Shown piece by piece: positions 12,623-21,434 of a DNA stretch of 37,144 nt (position 1 is its first letter; each line of letters starts with the position of its first letter). This stretch comes from Rikenellaceae bacterium (GTDB taxonomy: Bacteria > Bacteroidota > Bacteroidia > Bacteroidales > UBA932): the NCBI GenBank assembly GCA_022777205.1, contig JALFGP010000129.1, forward strand, positions 1-37,144. The letters are read 5' to 3'. Under the pieces are notes generated by a model, which was given only the letters and a program-made list of their open reading frames with translations, was not told where the DNA came from and searched no databases. The position numbers were made by a program, and so were the translations under genes.

Positions 12623-14121
12623 TCAATCCCGTTAATCTTGTTAACTACATAATTGTGTCCCAAGATGACATCGCAGGTGTTGATTGCAGTGAGAGGCACT
12701 CCACAGAACCCGTGCAAAGTCACATTCTGCCCGGTAAGCAGCAGGTTGGGGATTTTGGTCACCACCGTCACCTGGGACAGCAGCAGATTGTGGCAATCTT
12801 TGGAAAATCCGCACATTGCCCCTTCCTTCACGCCATAGAAGTCCCTGACTGTCAATGGAGAAGCAGTATTGTAATCCTCCACGCAGCCCCTGAATCCCGG
12901 GAACATCATCTCCATCCTGTCCAGCAGAATCTGAGCACATTCCTCCTTCCATCGGAGGTATTCTGCAGGACGGTGCCCTACCGTGGAATCCGCCCACCGG
13001 CTCACTTCGTTCCAGAGCATAGGCGCGGTCAGGATAATCTTCTCGGCAAATTCTCCCTGCCCTTCCTCTGGAGGTGTCATCATCAGATAGCCCAAAGGCC
13101 ACTTCTTGGATGTGTCTCCGAAACTCCACACCTCGTCATACCTGTCTATGAAATACATACTGTGGTCCAGATAGCGGAAACTGTCTTTCTTGAGCTTGAT
13201 ACTCAAGGTGAAAGCGGAATAGGAGTTGGGGATTTCCTGCATACGGTTGCGGAAAGGCTTGGGCAAGGCCTTGGGGTCATCCAGCAGGCTGATGAGGCTG
13301 CATGGGTGGATGTCGCTGATGTACCAGTCGGCACTCCACTGCCGCCCGTCGGGGGTTTCCACGGATGTGATGCTGCGGTCCATAGTATTGATTTTCACCA
13401 CCGGACTGCCCGTGAGCACCTGCCCTCCGTGCTGTTCGATGAACTCCTGCAGAATTTTCGCGAAATGCAGGCTGCCTCCTATGAAACGGCTGGGGCCCTG
13501 GATGTAGAGCACGGATATGATTGCGTGGATATATGCCGGAGTCTCGTCAGCCCTGCCGGAATAAAGCGGGTTCATATATGCCACCACTCCCCGAAGACGC
13601 GGGTCACTTATGTATTTGGCTATGAATGCGTCTGCCGCCATAAGGGCCTCATCGGTATGAATCTGCACAAAACCTTGGCTCGGACGCAGATGGAAAAGAT
13701 CCAGATTGTCGGTTATGGCATACATAGCCGAGACATAATTCTCAAGATTCTGCCTCTGGTCCGGAAAATATTTCGCAAGTGAGTCCACGAAACCCTCACG
13801 GCCCTTGCCGATGTCGTAGAACTTCCCGTCTTCACCGAAAAAGAGCGTGTCAATTATGTCAGGGCCTATGTGATGCAGGCGGATTTTGTCATATATGCCC
13901 AACCACTCGCACAGTCTCCTTATGCTCTGCCCCTCTTCCATACCTGCAAGCACGTGCATACCGGTGTCGAAACTCAGCCCCATACGCCTGAACGACTGGA
14001 GTCCTCCGCCTATGATATGGTTTTTCTCAAGAATGGTCACTCCCACTCCTTCCTTCGCGAGTATGGCCCCTGCAAAAAGTCCTCCGAGACCACCGCCAAT
14101 TATCAGCGCTGTTGTTTTCAT
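12619..14121 (-). CDS. FAD-dependent oxidoreductase, CrtI/CRTISO-like (second copy)
   Basis: A 500-residue flavoprotein. The N-terminal dinucleotide site is ALIIGGGLGGLFAGAILAKEG, with EKNHIIGGGLQSF following, typical of phytoene desaturase, carotenoid isomerase and retinol saturase relatives. The C-terminal FAD site is GQNVTLHGFCGVPLTA. It overlaps the stop of its paralogue and the start of the esterase gene by four bases each. It is expected to introduce, reduce or isomerise double bonds on a lipophilic chain at the membrane. Direction and substrate are not determined by sequence. Confidence 0.8.
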   Translation of the reverse strand: MKTTALIIGGGLGGLFAGAILAKEGVGVTILEKNHIIGGGLQSFRRMGLSFDTGMHVLAGMEEGQSIRRLCEWLGIYDKIRLHHIGPDIIDTLFFGEDGKFYDIGKGREGFVDSLAKYFPDQRQNLENYVSAMYAITDNLDLFHLRPSQGFVQIHTDEALMAADAFIAKYISDPRLRGVVAYMNPLYSGRADETPAYIHAIISVLYIQGPSRFIGGSLHFAKILQEFIEQHGGQVLTGSPVVKINTMDRSITSVETPDGRQWSADWYISDIHPCSLISLLDDPKALPKPFRNRMQEIPNSYSAFTLSIKLKKDSFRYLDHSMYFIDRYDEVWSFGDTSKKWPLGYLMMTPPEEGQGEFAEKIILTAPMLWNEVSRWADSTVGHRPAEYLRWKEECAQILLDRMEMMFPGFRGCVEDYNTASPLTVRDFYGVKEGAMCGFSKDCHNLLLSQVTVVTKIPNLLLTGQNVTLHGFCGVPLTAINTCDVILGHNYVVNKINGIE

Positions 14122-15608
14122 ATTCTGGATATCTGTTCATAAATGAGGCCCGGAGGCAGAAGGGCACTGCAAGTGACTATGGTGCCGACTATTACCCCGA
14201 GTATGCCGTGGGAATTGACATTCTGGCCAGAGAGCAGCAGGTTCGGGACCTTGGTGCGGTAGGGCACCCTTCCCGCCGCCCCGAGACTGATGTCCTTTGC
14301 CACTCCGTACATTCCCCCGTCCTCGGCTCCGGTGTAGTCCAGATAGGTCAAAGGGGTGGAGGTGTACCAGTTTTCAACCGCTGCGGAAAAGCCCGGATGA
14401 TGTTTCTCCATTGCCTCCATCAGCCTCAGCGCGCGTTCCTGCTTGAAGTTTTCATAGTCCTGTCCCCGCCGCCCCAACGGTGTTCCCTTCCATTTGAGAA
14501 CCTCCGACATATTCATATAGGAAAGCACTACTCCGCTCTTCGCCCATCTTGCACCGTCTTCGTGGCACATATGCATATAGAGAAAACCCTTTGGCCAGTC
14601 CGAATCCGTGTAGTCTTCGCAGTTCCAGGGAGTTTGAGCATTGTAACAGAAGGAGTTGGAGTTCATATATGGCATAGCCCCGTCCTTGAAGCTGACATAG
14701 AGGGCGAAGACTGCGCTGCTCTGAGGTATGGACATTATGCGGCTGCGGAAAGCCGGACGGATGAGGCGGGTGTCCAGAAGTTCCAAAAGACGCTTCGGAT
14801 GTATGGCTCCGACCACCCAGTCAGCACCATAGATTTCCCCGTCTTGAGTTTCCACTGCCGTTGCCTTCACATCGTTGCAATGGATTTTCACTGCCTTCTT
14901 GCGTATGAGCACCCTGCCGCCGGCATCTTCTATCTGCCTTTGAAGGGCAAGGGCTATGGAATCGCTGCCTCCTACCACGCGATAGGCACTGTTGTTATAG
15001 AAATCCATTATGAAGGCGTGCTGCGAGAATGGGGTTTTCCCGGCCCGGGCGGCATACAGGGGCAGGTCTCCGGCAAGTACCGATGCAGCAAGCGGGTCGG
15101 TGAAAAGCGAAGACAGCACCTCGTCCATAGCCCTAGTCTGGTATTCGGCATCAATGGCCATATCCCTGCTATCCGAGGCGAAACTGTTCAGGTTGGAGGC
15201 TGCGCTGATTTTGTCCACAAGGGCGACATAGTTCACAATGGCATCCTTCTGATGCGGGAAATAGCCTCCCATCCTTTCGATGAAAGCCTCCCGGCCCACA
15301 GGAAAGCGGAATTTGTCCCCGTCCAGGTCCACGATATTATAGGCTTCATTGTCCAAGCTGCTGAGTTTCACCTCATCGCTCAGTCCAAAGTAGCGGAAAA
15401 GGCGGTCCATAGTCTGCCCCGGGGCGGCGGAACCTATGAAGTGCATACCGGTCTCGAACTTCGCCCCTTTGCGGGTAAAACATTGCAGGCAGCCGCCGAT
15501 TTGCACGCCCATATCCAGGACGGTCACATCGTAGCCGTTGCGCTGAAGTATGAGACCGGTGGTCAGGCCTCCCAGTCCCCCTCCTATTATGACAACTTTC
15601 TCAGACAT
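14118..15608 (-). CDS. FAD-dependent oxidoreductase, CrtI/CRTISO-like (first copy)
   Basis: A 496-residue paralogue of the next gene. The FAD motif is VVIIGGGLGGLTTGLILQRNG with DMGVQIGGCLQCF, and the C-terminal site is GQNVNSHGILGVIVG. The start at 15608 (MSEKVVIIGGG) puts the motif at the very N-terminus; a longer frame from 15707 lies in the preceding gene. It overlaps that gene by eight bases. Two adjacent copies suggest sequential or heteromeric action, as for CrtI-type pairs in carotenoid pathways, here on the polyene or acyl chain. Confidence 0.8.
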   Translation of the reverse strand: MSEKVVIIGGGLGGLTTGLILQRNGYDVTVLDMGVQIGGCLQCFTRKGAKFETGMHFIGSAAPGQTMDRLFRYFGLSDEVKLSSLDNEAYNIVDLDGDKFRFPVGREAFIERMGGYFPHQKDAIVNYVALVDKISAASNLNSFASDSRDMAIDAEYQTRAMDEVLSSLFTDPLAASVLAGDLPLYAARAGKTPFSQHAFIMDFYNNSAYRVVGGSDSIALALQRQIEDAGGRVLIRKKAVKIHCNDVKATAVETQDGEIYGADWVVGAIHPKRLLELLDTRLIRPAFRSRIMSIPQSSAVFALYVSFKDGAMPYMNSNSFCYNAQTPWNCEDYTDSDWPKGFLYMHMCHEDGARWAKSGVVLSYMNMSEVLKWKGTPLGRRGQDYENFKQERALRLMEAMEKHHPGFSAAVENWYTSTPLTYLDYTGAEDGGMYGVAKDISLGAAGRVPYRTKVPNLLLSGQNVNSHGILGVIVGTIVTCSALLPPGLIYEQISRI

Positions 15609-17103
15609 TCTGTTCCATTCTGTCAGCCAATAAGTTATACTCTTCGATATAGCGCCGGCGCATTGCCTTTGCCTGTTCCATAGTCCCCTCGCCCAGAGCC
15701 GCCACATCCTGAGGAGTCATCCTGTTCCCGACTTTCAGATGCATGGGCCAGCGCTTGAGTTTGCGTCCGTGTTTGGGAAGAGCCTTGCCTGCCCCATAGA
15801 GATAAAGCGGAAGCAGGTCCACCCCAAGTTGCTCCACTATATAAAATGCTCCCTGATGAAAACGGCCTATGGAACAGTCCAGAGACCTCGTGCCTTCGGG
15901 GTAAAGGGCTATGCTGTAGCCTCTTTCCACAAGATTGCGGAGTTTGGGCATTATCGCGTCCATCCCGGCAGATGCGGGGAGAAATTCGGCCTGATGTATG
16001 GCGTAACTGTAGAAAGGATTCTTCCAGACCCAGTCGGCGGTGAGGACTATGAGTTTTGGGGTGCGGGCGAGCAGAGGCACCAGGTCCAGGTGGGAGGAAT
16101 GGTTGCAGATGATTACAGCCGGCTTGCTGAAGTCCTCTCCCGACGGGTTTTCCTCAGTGAATTTCACTCCCGGAATCTTGTGGGTGTAGAGCAGGAAGCG
16201 CGCCATGAAGTTCAGTCCCCTGTGCAGATTGAGTTTCTTCTTCTCCCCGTCTTTTGCAAAAGTCATATAGAAAAATGCAATCGGGGTCATAAGGCAGAGG
16301 GTGTTGATGCTGAAAAAGAGCAGGGCGTAGAGAGTCCGCAGAAAGGTCATCAGAGCCCTGAAAAGCATAGCCGGATATCCCCAGACCACCGCCAGAAAGC
16401 ACAGAACCGAGTTCAGCATTGTAATCCGCAAAAAATCCGGCCCCGGCCTGAAATGAGTAACTCTCTCACCTGCAGGCGGATAGTACACGTTCACAGGGAC
16501 GCTCACCAGCTTCACTCCCGTCCAGGAGGCAAAGACCATAAATTCCAGTTCGGCCTCGTAGCGGGAGGTCGTAAGGGATAGAGCACGGAGTTTCTTGAGC
16601 GGATAGAGGCGGTAACCGGTCTGAGTGTCAGGCAGATAATGCCCTGTCTGAACGGCGAACCAGAAATTGCTGAAGTTGTTGGCGAATTTGCTTCCACCGC
16701 TTCTTTCCGCATTCTCCAGATTCTTGCGGGCTCCCACTATGAGGGCTCCCGGATGCTTGATATTGGCTTCCACCAGCACGGGTATATCTTCCGGGAAATG
16801 CTGTCCGTCGCCGTCGAGGGTGATGGCATAGGCAAACCCGGCCTGAAGGGCATATCTGAACCCTTCCCTCAACGCTATGCCCTTGCCCCGGTTGTGTCCG
16901 AGGTCCAGAATTACGGGCGGAAGGTCCATTGCCTCAAGCAGTTGCACGGTGTTGTCGGTGCATCCGTCACAGACCACTATCACATCGTCGCACTGAGCCA
17001 GGCAACGGCTCACCACATCCACTATGGTGCCGGCATTATTGTAGGTGGGGACTATCACGCATATTCCCCTCGCTTTCATTCTATGCTTCTGGTCCACAAT
17101 CAT
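15601..17103 (-). CDS. Glycosyltransferase family 2 - lysophospholipid acyltransferase fusion
   Basis: A 500-residue two-domain enzyme. Residues about 10-240 are GT2: VIVPTYNNAGTI, DGCTDNT, LDGDGQHFPED (the DxD site) and TQTGYRLYPL. Hydrophobic segments follow at about 240-300. Residues about 330-490 are an LPLAT-type acyltransferase with NHSSHLD (NHxxxxD site) and LYPEGTRS. The ATG at 17103 overlaps the previous stop (ATGA). GT2-acyltransferase fusions are typical of aryl-polyene-type clusters, where they are thought to help link the polyene to a lipid or sugar headgroup. The exact donor and acceptor are inference. Confidence 0.85.
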   Translation of the reverse strand: MIVDQKHRMKARGICVIVPTYNNAGTIVDVVSRCLAQCDDVIVVCDGCTDNTVQLLEAMDLPPVILDLGHNRGKGIALREGFRYALQAGFAYAITLDGDGQHFPEDIPVLVEANIKHPGALIVGARKNLENAERSGGSKFANNFSNFWFAVQTGHYLPDTQTGYRLYPLKKLRALSLTTSRYEAELEFMVFASWTGVKLVSVPVNVYYPPAGERVTHFRPGPDFLRITMLNSVLCFLAVVWGYPAMLFRALMTFLRTLYALLFFSINTLCLMTPIAFFYMTFAKDGEKKKLNLHRGLNFMARFLLYTHKIPGVKFTEENPSGEDFSKPAVIICNHSSHLDLVPLLARTPKLIVLTADWVWKNPFYSYAIHQAEFLPASAGMDAIMPKLRNLVERGYSIALYPEGTRSLDCSIGRFHQGAFYIVEQLGVDLLPLYLYGAGKALPKHGRKLKRWPMHLKVGNRMTPQDVAALGEGTMEQAKAMRRRYIEEYNLLADRMEQNV

Positions 17104-17471
17104 ATAGCCTTGCAGATAAGGGACAGTTTGGCATAAGTTTCTCCCCCGCCGCTTACGCTCACCTGAGCCTTCACCTTTGAGTCTTCGGCCTCCACCTTGC
17201 TGACAGAAAAGCACACCCCGGGGGTCTCAACAGGAGATATGATTTTGAGGAACTTGATATTTTTGACTGTATCTATGGCAAGGGGCTTTCCGCAATGCAG
17301 AGACAGCAGTTCAACGGCAATCTGCATTATGCAGACTCCCGGGGTGATGGGCTCTCCGGGAAAATGTGCCTTGTAGATGAAATGTTCCGCATCCAGGACT
17401 ATGTTGTAATCGCGCCCCGATTCGGTGACAGACTCGGAAACTATTCTATAAAGACTGTTGAGAAGTATCAT
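17100..17471 (-). CDS. FabZ/FabA-like hotdog protein (second dehydratase)
   Basis: A 123-residue hotdog-fold protein, MILLNSLYRIVSE at the start, overlapping the transacylase stop as TAATG. The FabZ motif is clear in HFPGEPITPG. The usual catalytic glutamate or aspartate that follows (as in GVLMIEA) appears to be glutamine in GVCIMQIAVELL. So either another residue takes over or the protein binds rather than dehydrates the acyl-ACP. It sits between the transacylase and the GT2 fusion. Confidence 0.75.
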   Translation of the reverse strand: MILLNSLYRIVSESVTESGRDYNIVLDAEHFIYKAHFPGEPITPGVCIMQIAVELLSLHCGKPLAIDTVKNIKFLKIISPVETPGVCFSVSKVEAEDSKVKAQVSVSGGGETYAKLSLICKAI

Positions 17472-18346
17472 TATTTTCTTGATTTCTTGATTCGGTTCAC
17501 CAAAGAGGTCAGCACGGTGCCCGGACCACATTCCACAAACTCGTCCATTCCAGCATCCATCATATTGTTCACCGAAGCTGTCCATTTCACAGCAGAGGTA
17601 AGTTGGAGGAGAAGATTGGCCTTGAGCTGCTCCGGATCGGTGTGCGGCTGCGCATCAACATTCTGATACACAGGACATACGGGCACATTGAACTGTACTG
17701 CCGAGATGGCCTTGGCAAGTTTCTCTCCCGCAGGAGCCATAAGCGGGGAATGGAAGGCTCCACCCACCTGCAGGGGAAGACAATGCTTTGCCCCCGCTTC
17801 CTTCATCTTGGGGACAGCAGCCTCGATGGCCTCCTTTGCTCCTGAAATAGCCACGTTGCCGGGGCTGTTGTAATTGGCCGCAACCAGCACTTTCCCGGTC
17901 TCCGCAGCCACTTCTGCACAGACACGCTCAATCTCAGCATCCGGCAAGCCTATGACCGCCGCCATAGTACCAGGCTGCCTCTCGCAGCACTCCTGCATTG
18001 CCAAAGCTCTGGCATAGACCAATTTGAGCCCGTCCTCGAAAGACAGGGCACCGGATGCGGCAAGGGCTGAGAATTCGCCCAGAGAGTGACCTGCCACCAT
18101 ATCCGGACGGAAATCATCGCCAAGACAGAGGGCTGTCACCACCGAATGGACGAAGACTGCCGGTTGGGTTACCCTGGTCTGGAGCAGGTCTTCTGCACTG
18201 CCGTTGAACATTATGTCCATGAGACTGAAGCCGAGAATGGCATCGGCCTTGTCGAAAAGTTCTTTTGCGAGGGCGTTGCTCTCATAGAGGTCTTTGCCCA
18301 TACCGGGAAATTGCGAACCCTGTCCCGGGAATCCATAAAGTTTCAT
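17471..18346 (-). CDS. Malonyl-CoA:ACP transacylase (FabD-like)
   Basis: A 291-residue acyltransferase. It opens LYGFPGQGSQFPGMGKDL, carries the nucleophile motif GHSLGEFSAL (about residues 88-97), an arginine in the YARALAMQE region, and GGAFHSPLM with the catalytic histidine. It is full length and complete. It would load malonyl units onto the operon's own ACPs. The start overlaps the LolA-like stop by four bases. Clusters of this kind often rely on the housekeeping FabD, so a dedicated copy is notable; it could also be the organism's only fabD. Confidence 0.85.
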   Translation of the reverse strand: MKLYGFPGQGSQFPGMGKDLYESNALAKELFDKADAILGFSLMDIMFNGSAEDLLQTRVTQPAVFVHSVVTALCLGDDFRPDMVAGHSLGEFSALAASGALSFEDGLKLVYARALAMQECCERQPGTMAAVIGLPDAEIERVCAEVAAETGKVLVAANYNSPGNVAISGAKEAIEAAVPKMKEAGAKHCLPLQVGGAFHSPLMAPAGEKLAKAISAVQFNVPVCPVYQNVDAQPHTDPEQLKANLLLQLTSAVKWTASVNNMMDAGMDEFVECGPGTVLTSLVNRIKKSRK

Positions 18347-18969
18347 AATTCTGCTTTGAATTCTTTGTCGTCAATACTGCAATTGACTTTCATATTTTTA
18401 AGTTCCACCACAGTGGCGTCACCTGATTTTTCATTCATTTCCACTTTCACCACCGCATTGAGGCTGGGCACAAAATGCAGGACTATGCTGTCCCACATCT
18501 GCTTCACGTCATTTTTCTGGGGCAGGAGTTTCACAGCCCAATGGTCCTGGCTCTCGCTGATTTCGATGCGGAAGGATTTGCCGTCGTTGACGACCTTGCC
18601 CTCCAGACAGCCGATGAGCATACGTCCCAGGCCCTTGAACATTTTGTTGGCACTCACATCGGTGACCTTGCCGCTGCTTATGGTCCACGCCTTGGCATTG
18701 TCCAGAATGAAGGCTGACGGAACGGGGATGGTGTACTCCCAACGGAGTCTGGACGGCTGGGAATAGTACATACGGCCCTTGGATATCATAGGTTCGGCCA
18801 TCAGCTGCATTGTCTTGGTCTGCACGAAATCACATTCCATAGTCTGCATTGCGGCTCCTGAACGCTGTATGGCCGCCACAATCTCTTCCTGCGGGGTCTG
18901 CGCCTGAACCGTGCCTGAGAAAAGGCAGAGGCAAAGCGATATTCCGATTATTTTCAACAGGTTTCTCAT
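18343..18969 (-). CDS. LolA-like outer-membrane lipid carrier protein
   Basis: A 208-residue periplasmic protein. The start at 18969 gives MRNLLKIIGISLCLCLFSG with a cleavage site after VQAQ; an ATG at 18978 in the same frame is possible. The mature part has the LolA pattern, with MECDFVQTKTM, SKGRMYYSQPSRLRWEYT and a KMFKGLGRML segment. LolA carries lipoproteins across the periplasm; cluster versions are thought to carry the polyene lipid from the MMPL exporter to the outer membrane. Upstream it lies 25 bases after the small membrane protein. Confidence 0.8.
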   Translation of the reverse strand: MRNLLKIIGISLCLCLFSGTVQAQTPQEEIVAAIQRSGAAMQTMECDFVQTKTMQLMAEPMISKGRMYYSQPSRLRWEYTIPVPSAFILDNAKAWTISSGKVTDVSANKMFKGLGRMLIGCLEGKVVNDGKSFRIEISESQDHWAVKLLPQKNDVKQMWDSIVLHFVPSLNAVVKVEMNEKSGDATVVELKNMKVNCSIDDKEFKAEL

Positions 18970-18994
18970 CCTAAACATTTTGATGCAACTATCT

Positions 18995-19360
18995 TTAACC
19001 CCGCGCAATGAAAAAGCAACCGAGCATAATCAGCACCACCCCTATCCATTTCATCAGATTCACATCCTCGTGGAAGAAAACAATGGCTGCAATCATCCCG
19101 AAAACATAGCTGAGCGAAACCATAGGATAGGCCATACTGAAGGGGAAATGCTTCACAATATAGAACCAGAGCAAACTTCCCGCTCCATAGCAAAGCCCGC
19201 AGGCCGCAAACTGCCAGTTCACGAACACCGACTTCCAGAAGGCGAGAGTCATAGAAAAAGGCAGCATCCTCCCAAGTGCAAATTTGAGCAGCACCTGACC
19301 TCCGGCCAGACAAATACTCTGGAGCACAGCCAGAGGAATGAGTGAAAATATTCCTTTCAT
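18995..19360 (-). CDS. Small EamA/SMR-like membrane protein
   Basis: A 121-residue protein with four membrane segments (FSLIPLAVLQSICLAGGQVLL, a WQFAACGLCYGAGSLLWFY stretch, MAYPMVSLSYVFGMIAAIVF and WIGVVLIMLGCFFIARG). It has the topology and short length of small multidrug resistance or EamA-half transporters. Ten bases separate it from the long ketosynthase stop. Such proteins recur in aryl-polyene-type clusters, where their task is not known; headgroup flipping or an accessory role for MMPL export is possible. Confidence 0.7.
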   Translation of the reverse strand: MKGIFSLIPLAVLQSICLAGGQVLLKFALGRMLPFSMTLAFWKSVFVNWQFAACGLCYGAGSLLWFYIVKHFPFSMAYPMVSLSYVFGMIAAIVFFHEDVNLMKWIGVVLIMLGCFFIARG

Positions 19361-19370
19361 AATAAATAAG

Positions 19371-21155
19371 TTACATTCTTTCCAGCACTATGCTTTCTGC
19401 CCGGACCTCCGGCGGCAAAGTCTCCCCGGACCTGCGTGCAAAGGACTCGAAATAAGGGGTGGATTCGTCGAAGGAAACCACCAGAACATTGCCCGCCTTG
19501 CCCGTGGAGATGAGCCTGCGGGCATCCCTCAAAGCCCATTCCAGCGACTGCTCTCCCTGGGAATAGGTTATGTTGTAGCCGTGGCAATGACGGCGTATGG
19601 CTATGGACGAACTCACGGTGTTGTGGGTACTCTGCATAAAAAGGGTGGGCTTGAGCAATTCTTCATCATTGCTGACTATGTCGTCCAGGAATTGCTGGCT
19701 GATTTCCAGCATACCCCTTGAAGTGGCAGTTATTATGGCATCGGGACAGTCTATGCCCGCCTGCTTCAGTGCTCTGAATGCAGACAGATGGGCAGCTTTC
19801 ATCAGTTTTCCCATACGCCTGGACTCCATAGGAGACACAAATTCCTTCAAGGCAGGCAGTTCCTCCACTGAATCCACCACGGCTCTCGCCTTTTCCTTCA
19901 CCCCGAAATTACCAGAAGGTCCTGCAACACGATGAGGCTTCTCCGCACAAAGCACGAGCGAAGAGTCATTGCCTCCGAAACCGAAGGAATTGCAGACCAC
20001 ATTATTCAACTGCACGCCTTCGCTGCCCAGGGTCGGAGTGATGCCTCCCTCAATACGGTGCTTCCATCCCAGATTGCCGGGTATGAACCCGTGTTGCATA
20101 GCCAGAAGGCAGATGACTGTCTCAATGGATCCGGATGCGGATGTAGTGTGCCCGGTAAAGGATTTGGTGCTGGATATTGCCGGCATTGTTGCTCCGAATA
20201 CTCTTTTCAGGGCGCGGCTTTCAGTTATGTCGTTGTTCGGAGTGCCTGTGCCGTGAGCATTGACATATTGAATGTCAGAGGCTTGCAGACCGGCCATATT
20301 CAGAGCGTCAGTCATTGCAAGGAAGGCACCCTCCCCGTTTTCGGAAGTGGCAGTCTGGTGGAAGGCATCGCAACGGTTGCCGTAACCGCCTATATATGCT
20401 AGGACATTTCCGCCCGATAGAGCTTCCGCAGCTCCGATGTCACTGTCCCTGCGCAGCACCACAAACGCAGCACCCTCTCCTAAATTGAGTCCCGCCCGGG
20501 TGTCGTCGAAAGGACGGCAGCGCTCCCGGTCCAGAATCATCAGGGTGTTGAAACCGTTGAGATGAAACTTGCTCATTGCTTCGGAACCTCCGGCTATTAC
20601 CACATCCGCCTCACCCCTCCGGAGCATTTCGCAGCCCAGCATTATGGAATTCAGGGCTGAGGAACAGGCTGTCGAAATGGTACAACATTCCGCCTGCACG
20701 CCGGACATTTGCGCAATCTCCACGGTGCTTTTTCCACATTCGTTGCTCTGGGGAAGATAGAGCAGGGAATCGTCGGTTTTCATCCTCTCGAAATACTGCT
20801 CGGTGATATCCATACCTCCCACCGTGGTCCCGGAAATCAGCACCACCTTCTTGCCCTCAAGTCCCTTCCAATGAATTCCATCCGGGCTGAACCCCGCCTG
20901 AGACAAAGCCTGTCTGACGGCAATGGCACCCATAAGAGAGGTCCTGCTGTGGGGATAGTCCGCATCCAGAGAGAGCATAGCCGCCATTTCGGCATTGGAG
21001 AGTTTCACCTCCCCCACCGGCAACTCCAAGTGTTTGGAGCTGAGATATTTCATAGTGTCTATTCCGGACTCTCCCTTGCGCAGAGACTCCAGCACCTGCT
21101 GTTTGTCATTTCCAATGGCACAGATTATTCCTGCACCTGTGATTGCAATTTCCAT
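19371..21155 (-). CDS. Long beta-ketoacyl-ACP synthase with a C-terminal ketosynthase-like domain (2)
   Basis: A 594-residue protein. Residues 1-400 are a full ketosynthase with active-site cysteine in STACSSALNS, the first histidine in NAHGTGTPNND and the lysine-histidine pair in SSTKSFTGH. About 190 further residues include FMQSTHNTVSSSIAIR and GNVLVVSFDE, which resemble the truncated ketosynthase domain of the Ketoacyl-synt_2 (PF13723) type; that assignment is from memory. It is transcribed with the ACP 15 bases upstream. Probably one half of an elongating ketosynthase pair with the 21435 gene. Confidence 0.8.
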   Translation of the reverse strand: MEIAITGAGIICAIGNDKQQVLESLRKGESGIDTMKYLSSKHLELPVGEVKLSNAEMAAMLSLDADYPHSRTSLMGAIAVRQALSQAGFSPDGIHWKGLEGKKVVLISGTTVGGMDITEQYFERMKTDDSLLYLPQSNECGKSTVEIAQMSGVQAECCTISTACSSALNSIMLGCEMLRRGEADVVIAGGSEAMSKFHLNGFNTLMILDRERCRPFDDTRAGLNLGEGAAFVVLRRDSDIGAAEALSGGNVLAYIGGYGNRCDAFHQTATSENGEGAFLAMTDALNMAGLQASDIQYVNAHGTGTPNNDITESRALKRVFGATMPAISSTKSFTGHTTSASGSIETVICLLAMQHGFIPGNLGWKHRIEGGITPTLGSEGVQLNNVVCNSFGFGGNDSSLVLCAEKPHRVAGPSGNFGVKEKARAVVDSVEELPALKEFVSPMESRRMGKLMKAAHLSAFRALKQAGIDCPDAIITATSRGMLEISQQFLDDIVSNDEELLKPTLFMQSTHNTVSSSIAIRRHCHGYNITYSQGEQSLEWALRDARRLISTGKAGNVLVVSFDESTPYFESFARRSGETLPPEVRAESIVLERM

Positions 21156-21170
21156 CTTTTGCAGTCTGTA

Positions 21171-21428
21171 CTATTTCGATCGGTTCTTGGACACGTAGTC
21201 CGCAATGGCCGCCACGCTGGAGAAAATGGCCTTACCGTCTGCAGGATTTGCGATCTTGATTCCGTAATGCTTGTCAAGTATCACGATAAGTTCCAGTGCA
21301 TCAATGGAATCCAATCCCAGACCGTCACCGAAAAGAGGGGCATTGTCGTCAATGTCTTCAGGGGTAATTTCCTCGAGGTTAAGGGCATCGATAATCTGCT
21401 CCTTGAGTTTGTAGATGAGTTCTTCCAT
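21171..21428 (-). CDS. Acyl carrier protein (second of the operon)
   Basis: An 85-residue ACP with the phosphopantetheine serine in LGLDSIDALELIVILD. It lies between the two long ketosynthases (15 bases to one, 6 to the other) and has its own charge pattern, different from the other two ACPs. Likely the carrier of the growing polyene chain. Confidence 0.85.
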   Translation of the reverse strand: MEELIYKLKEQIIDALNLEEITPEDIDDNAPLFGDGLGLDSIDALELIVILDKHYGIKIANPADGKAIFSSVAAIADYVSKNRSK

Positions 21429-21434
21429 ATTATT

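Noticed and set aside
12655..13782. Plus-strand frame of 375 codons opposite the second FAD oxidoreductase
   Set aside because: Antisense of a recognised gene with no protein-like features of its own.
14112..15683. Plus-strand frame of 523 codons opposite the first FAD oxidoreductase
   Set aside because: It is an antisense shadow of a clear flavoprotein with FAD motifs. The shadow has no motif or family likeness and arises from codon bias in the GC-rich operon.
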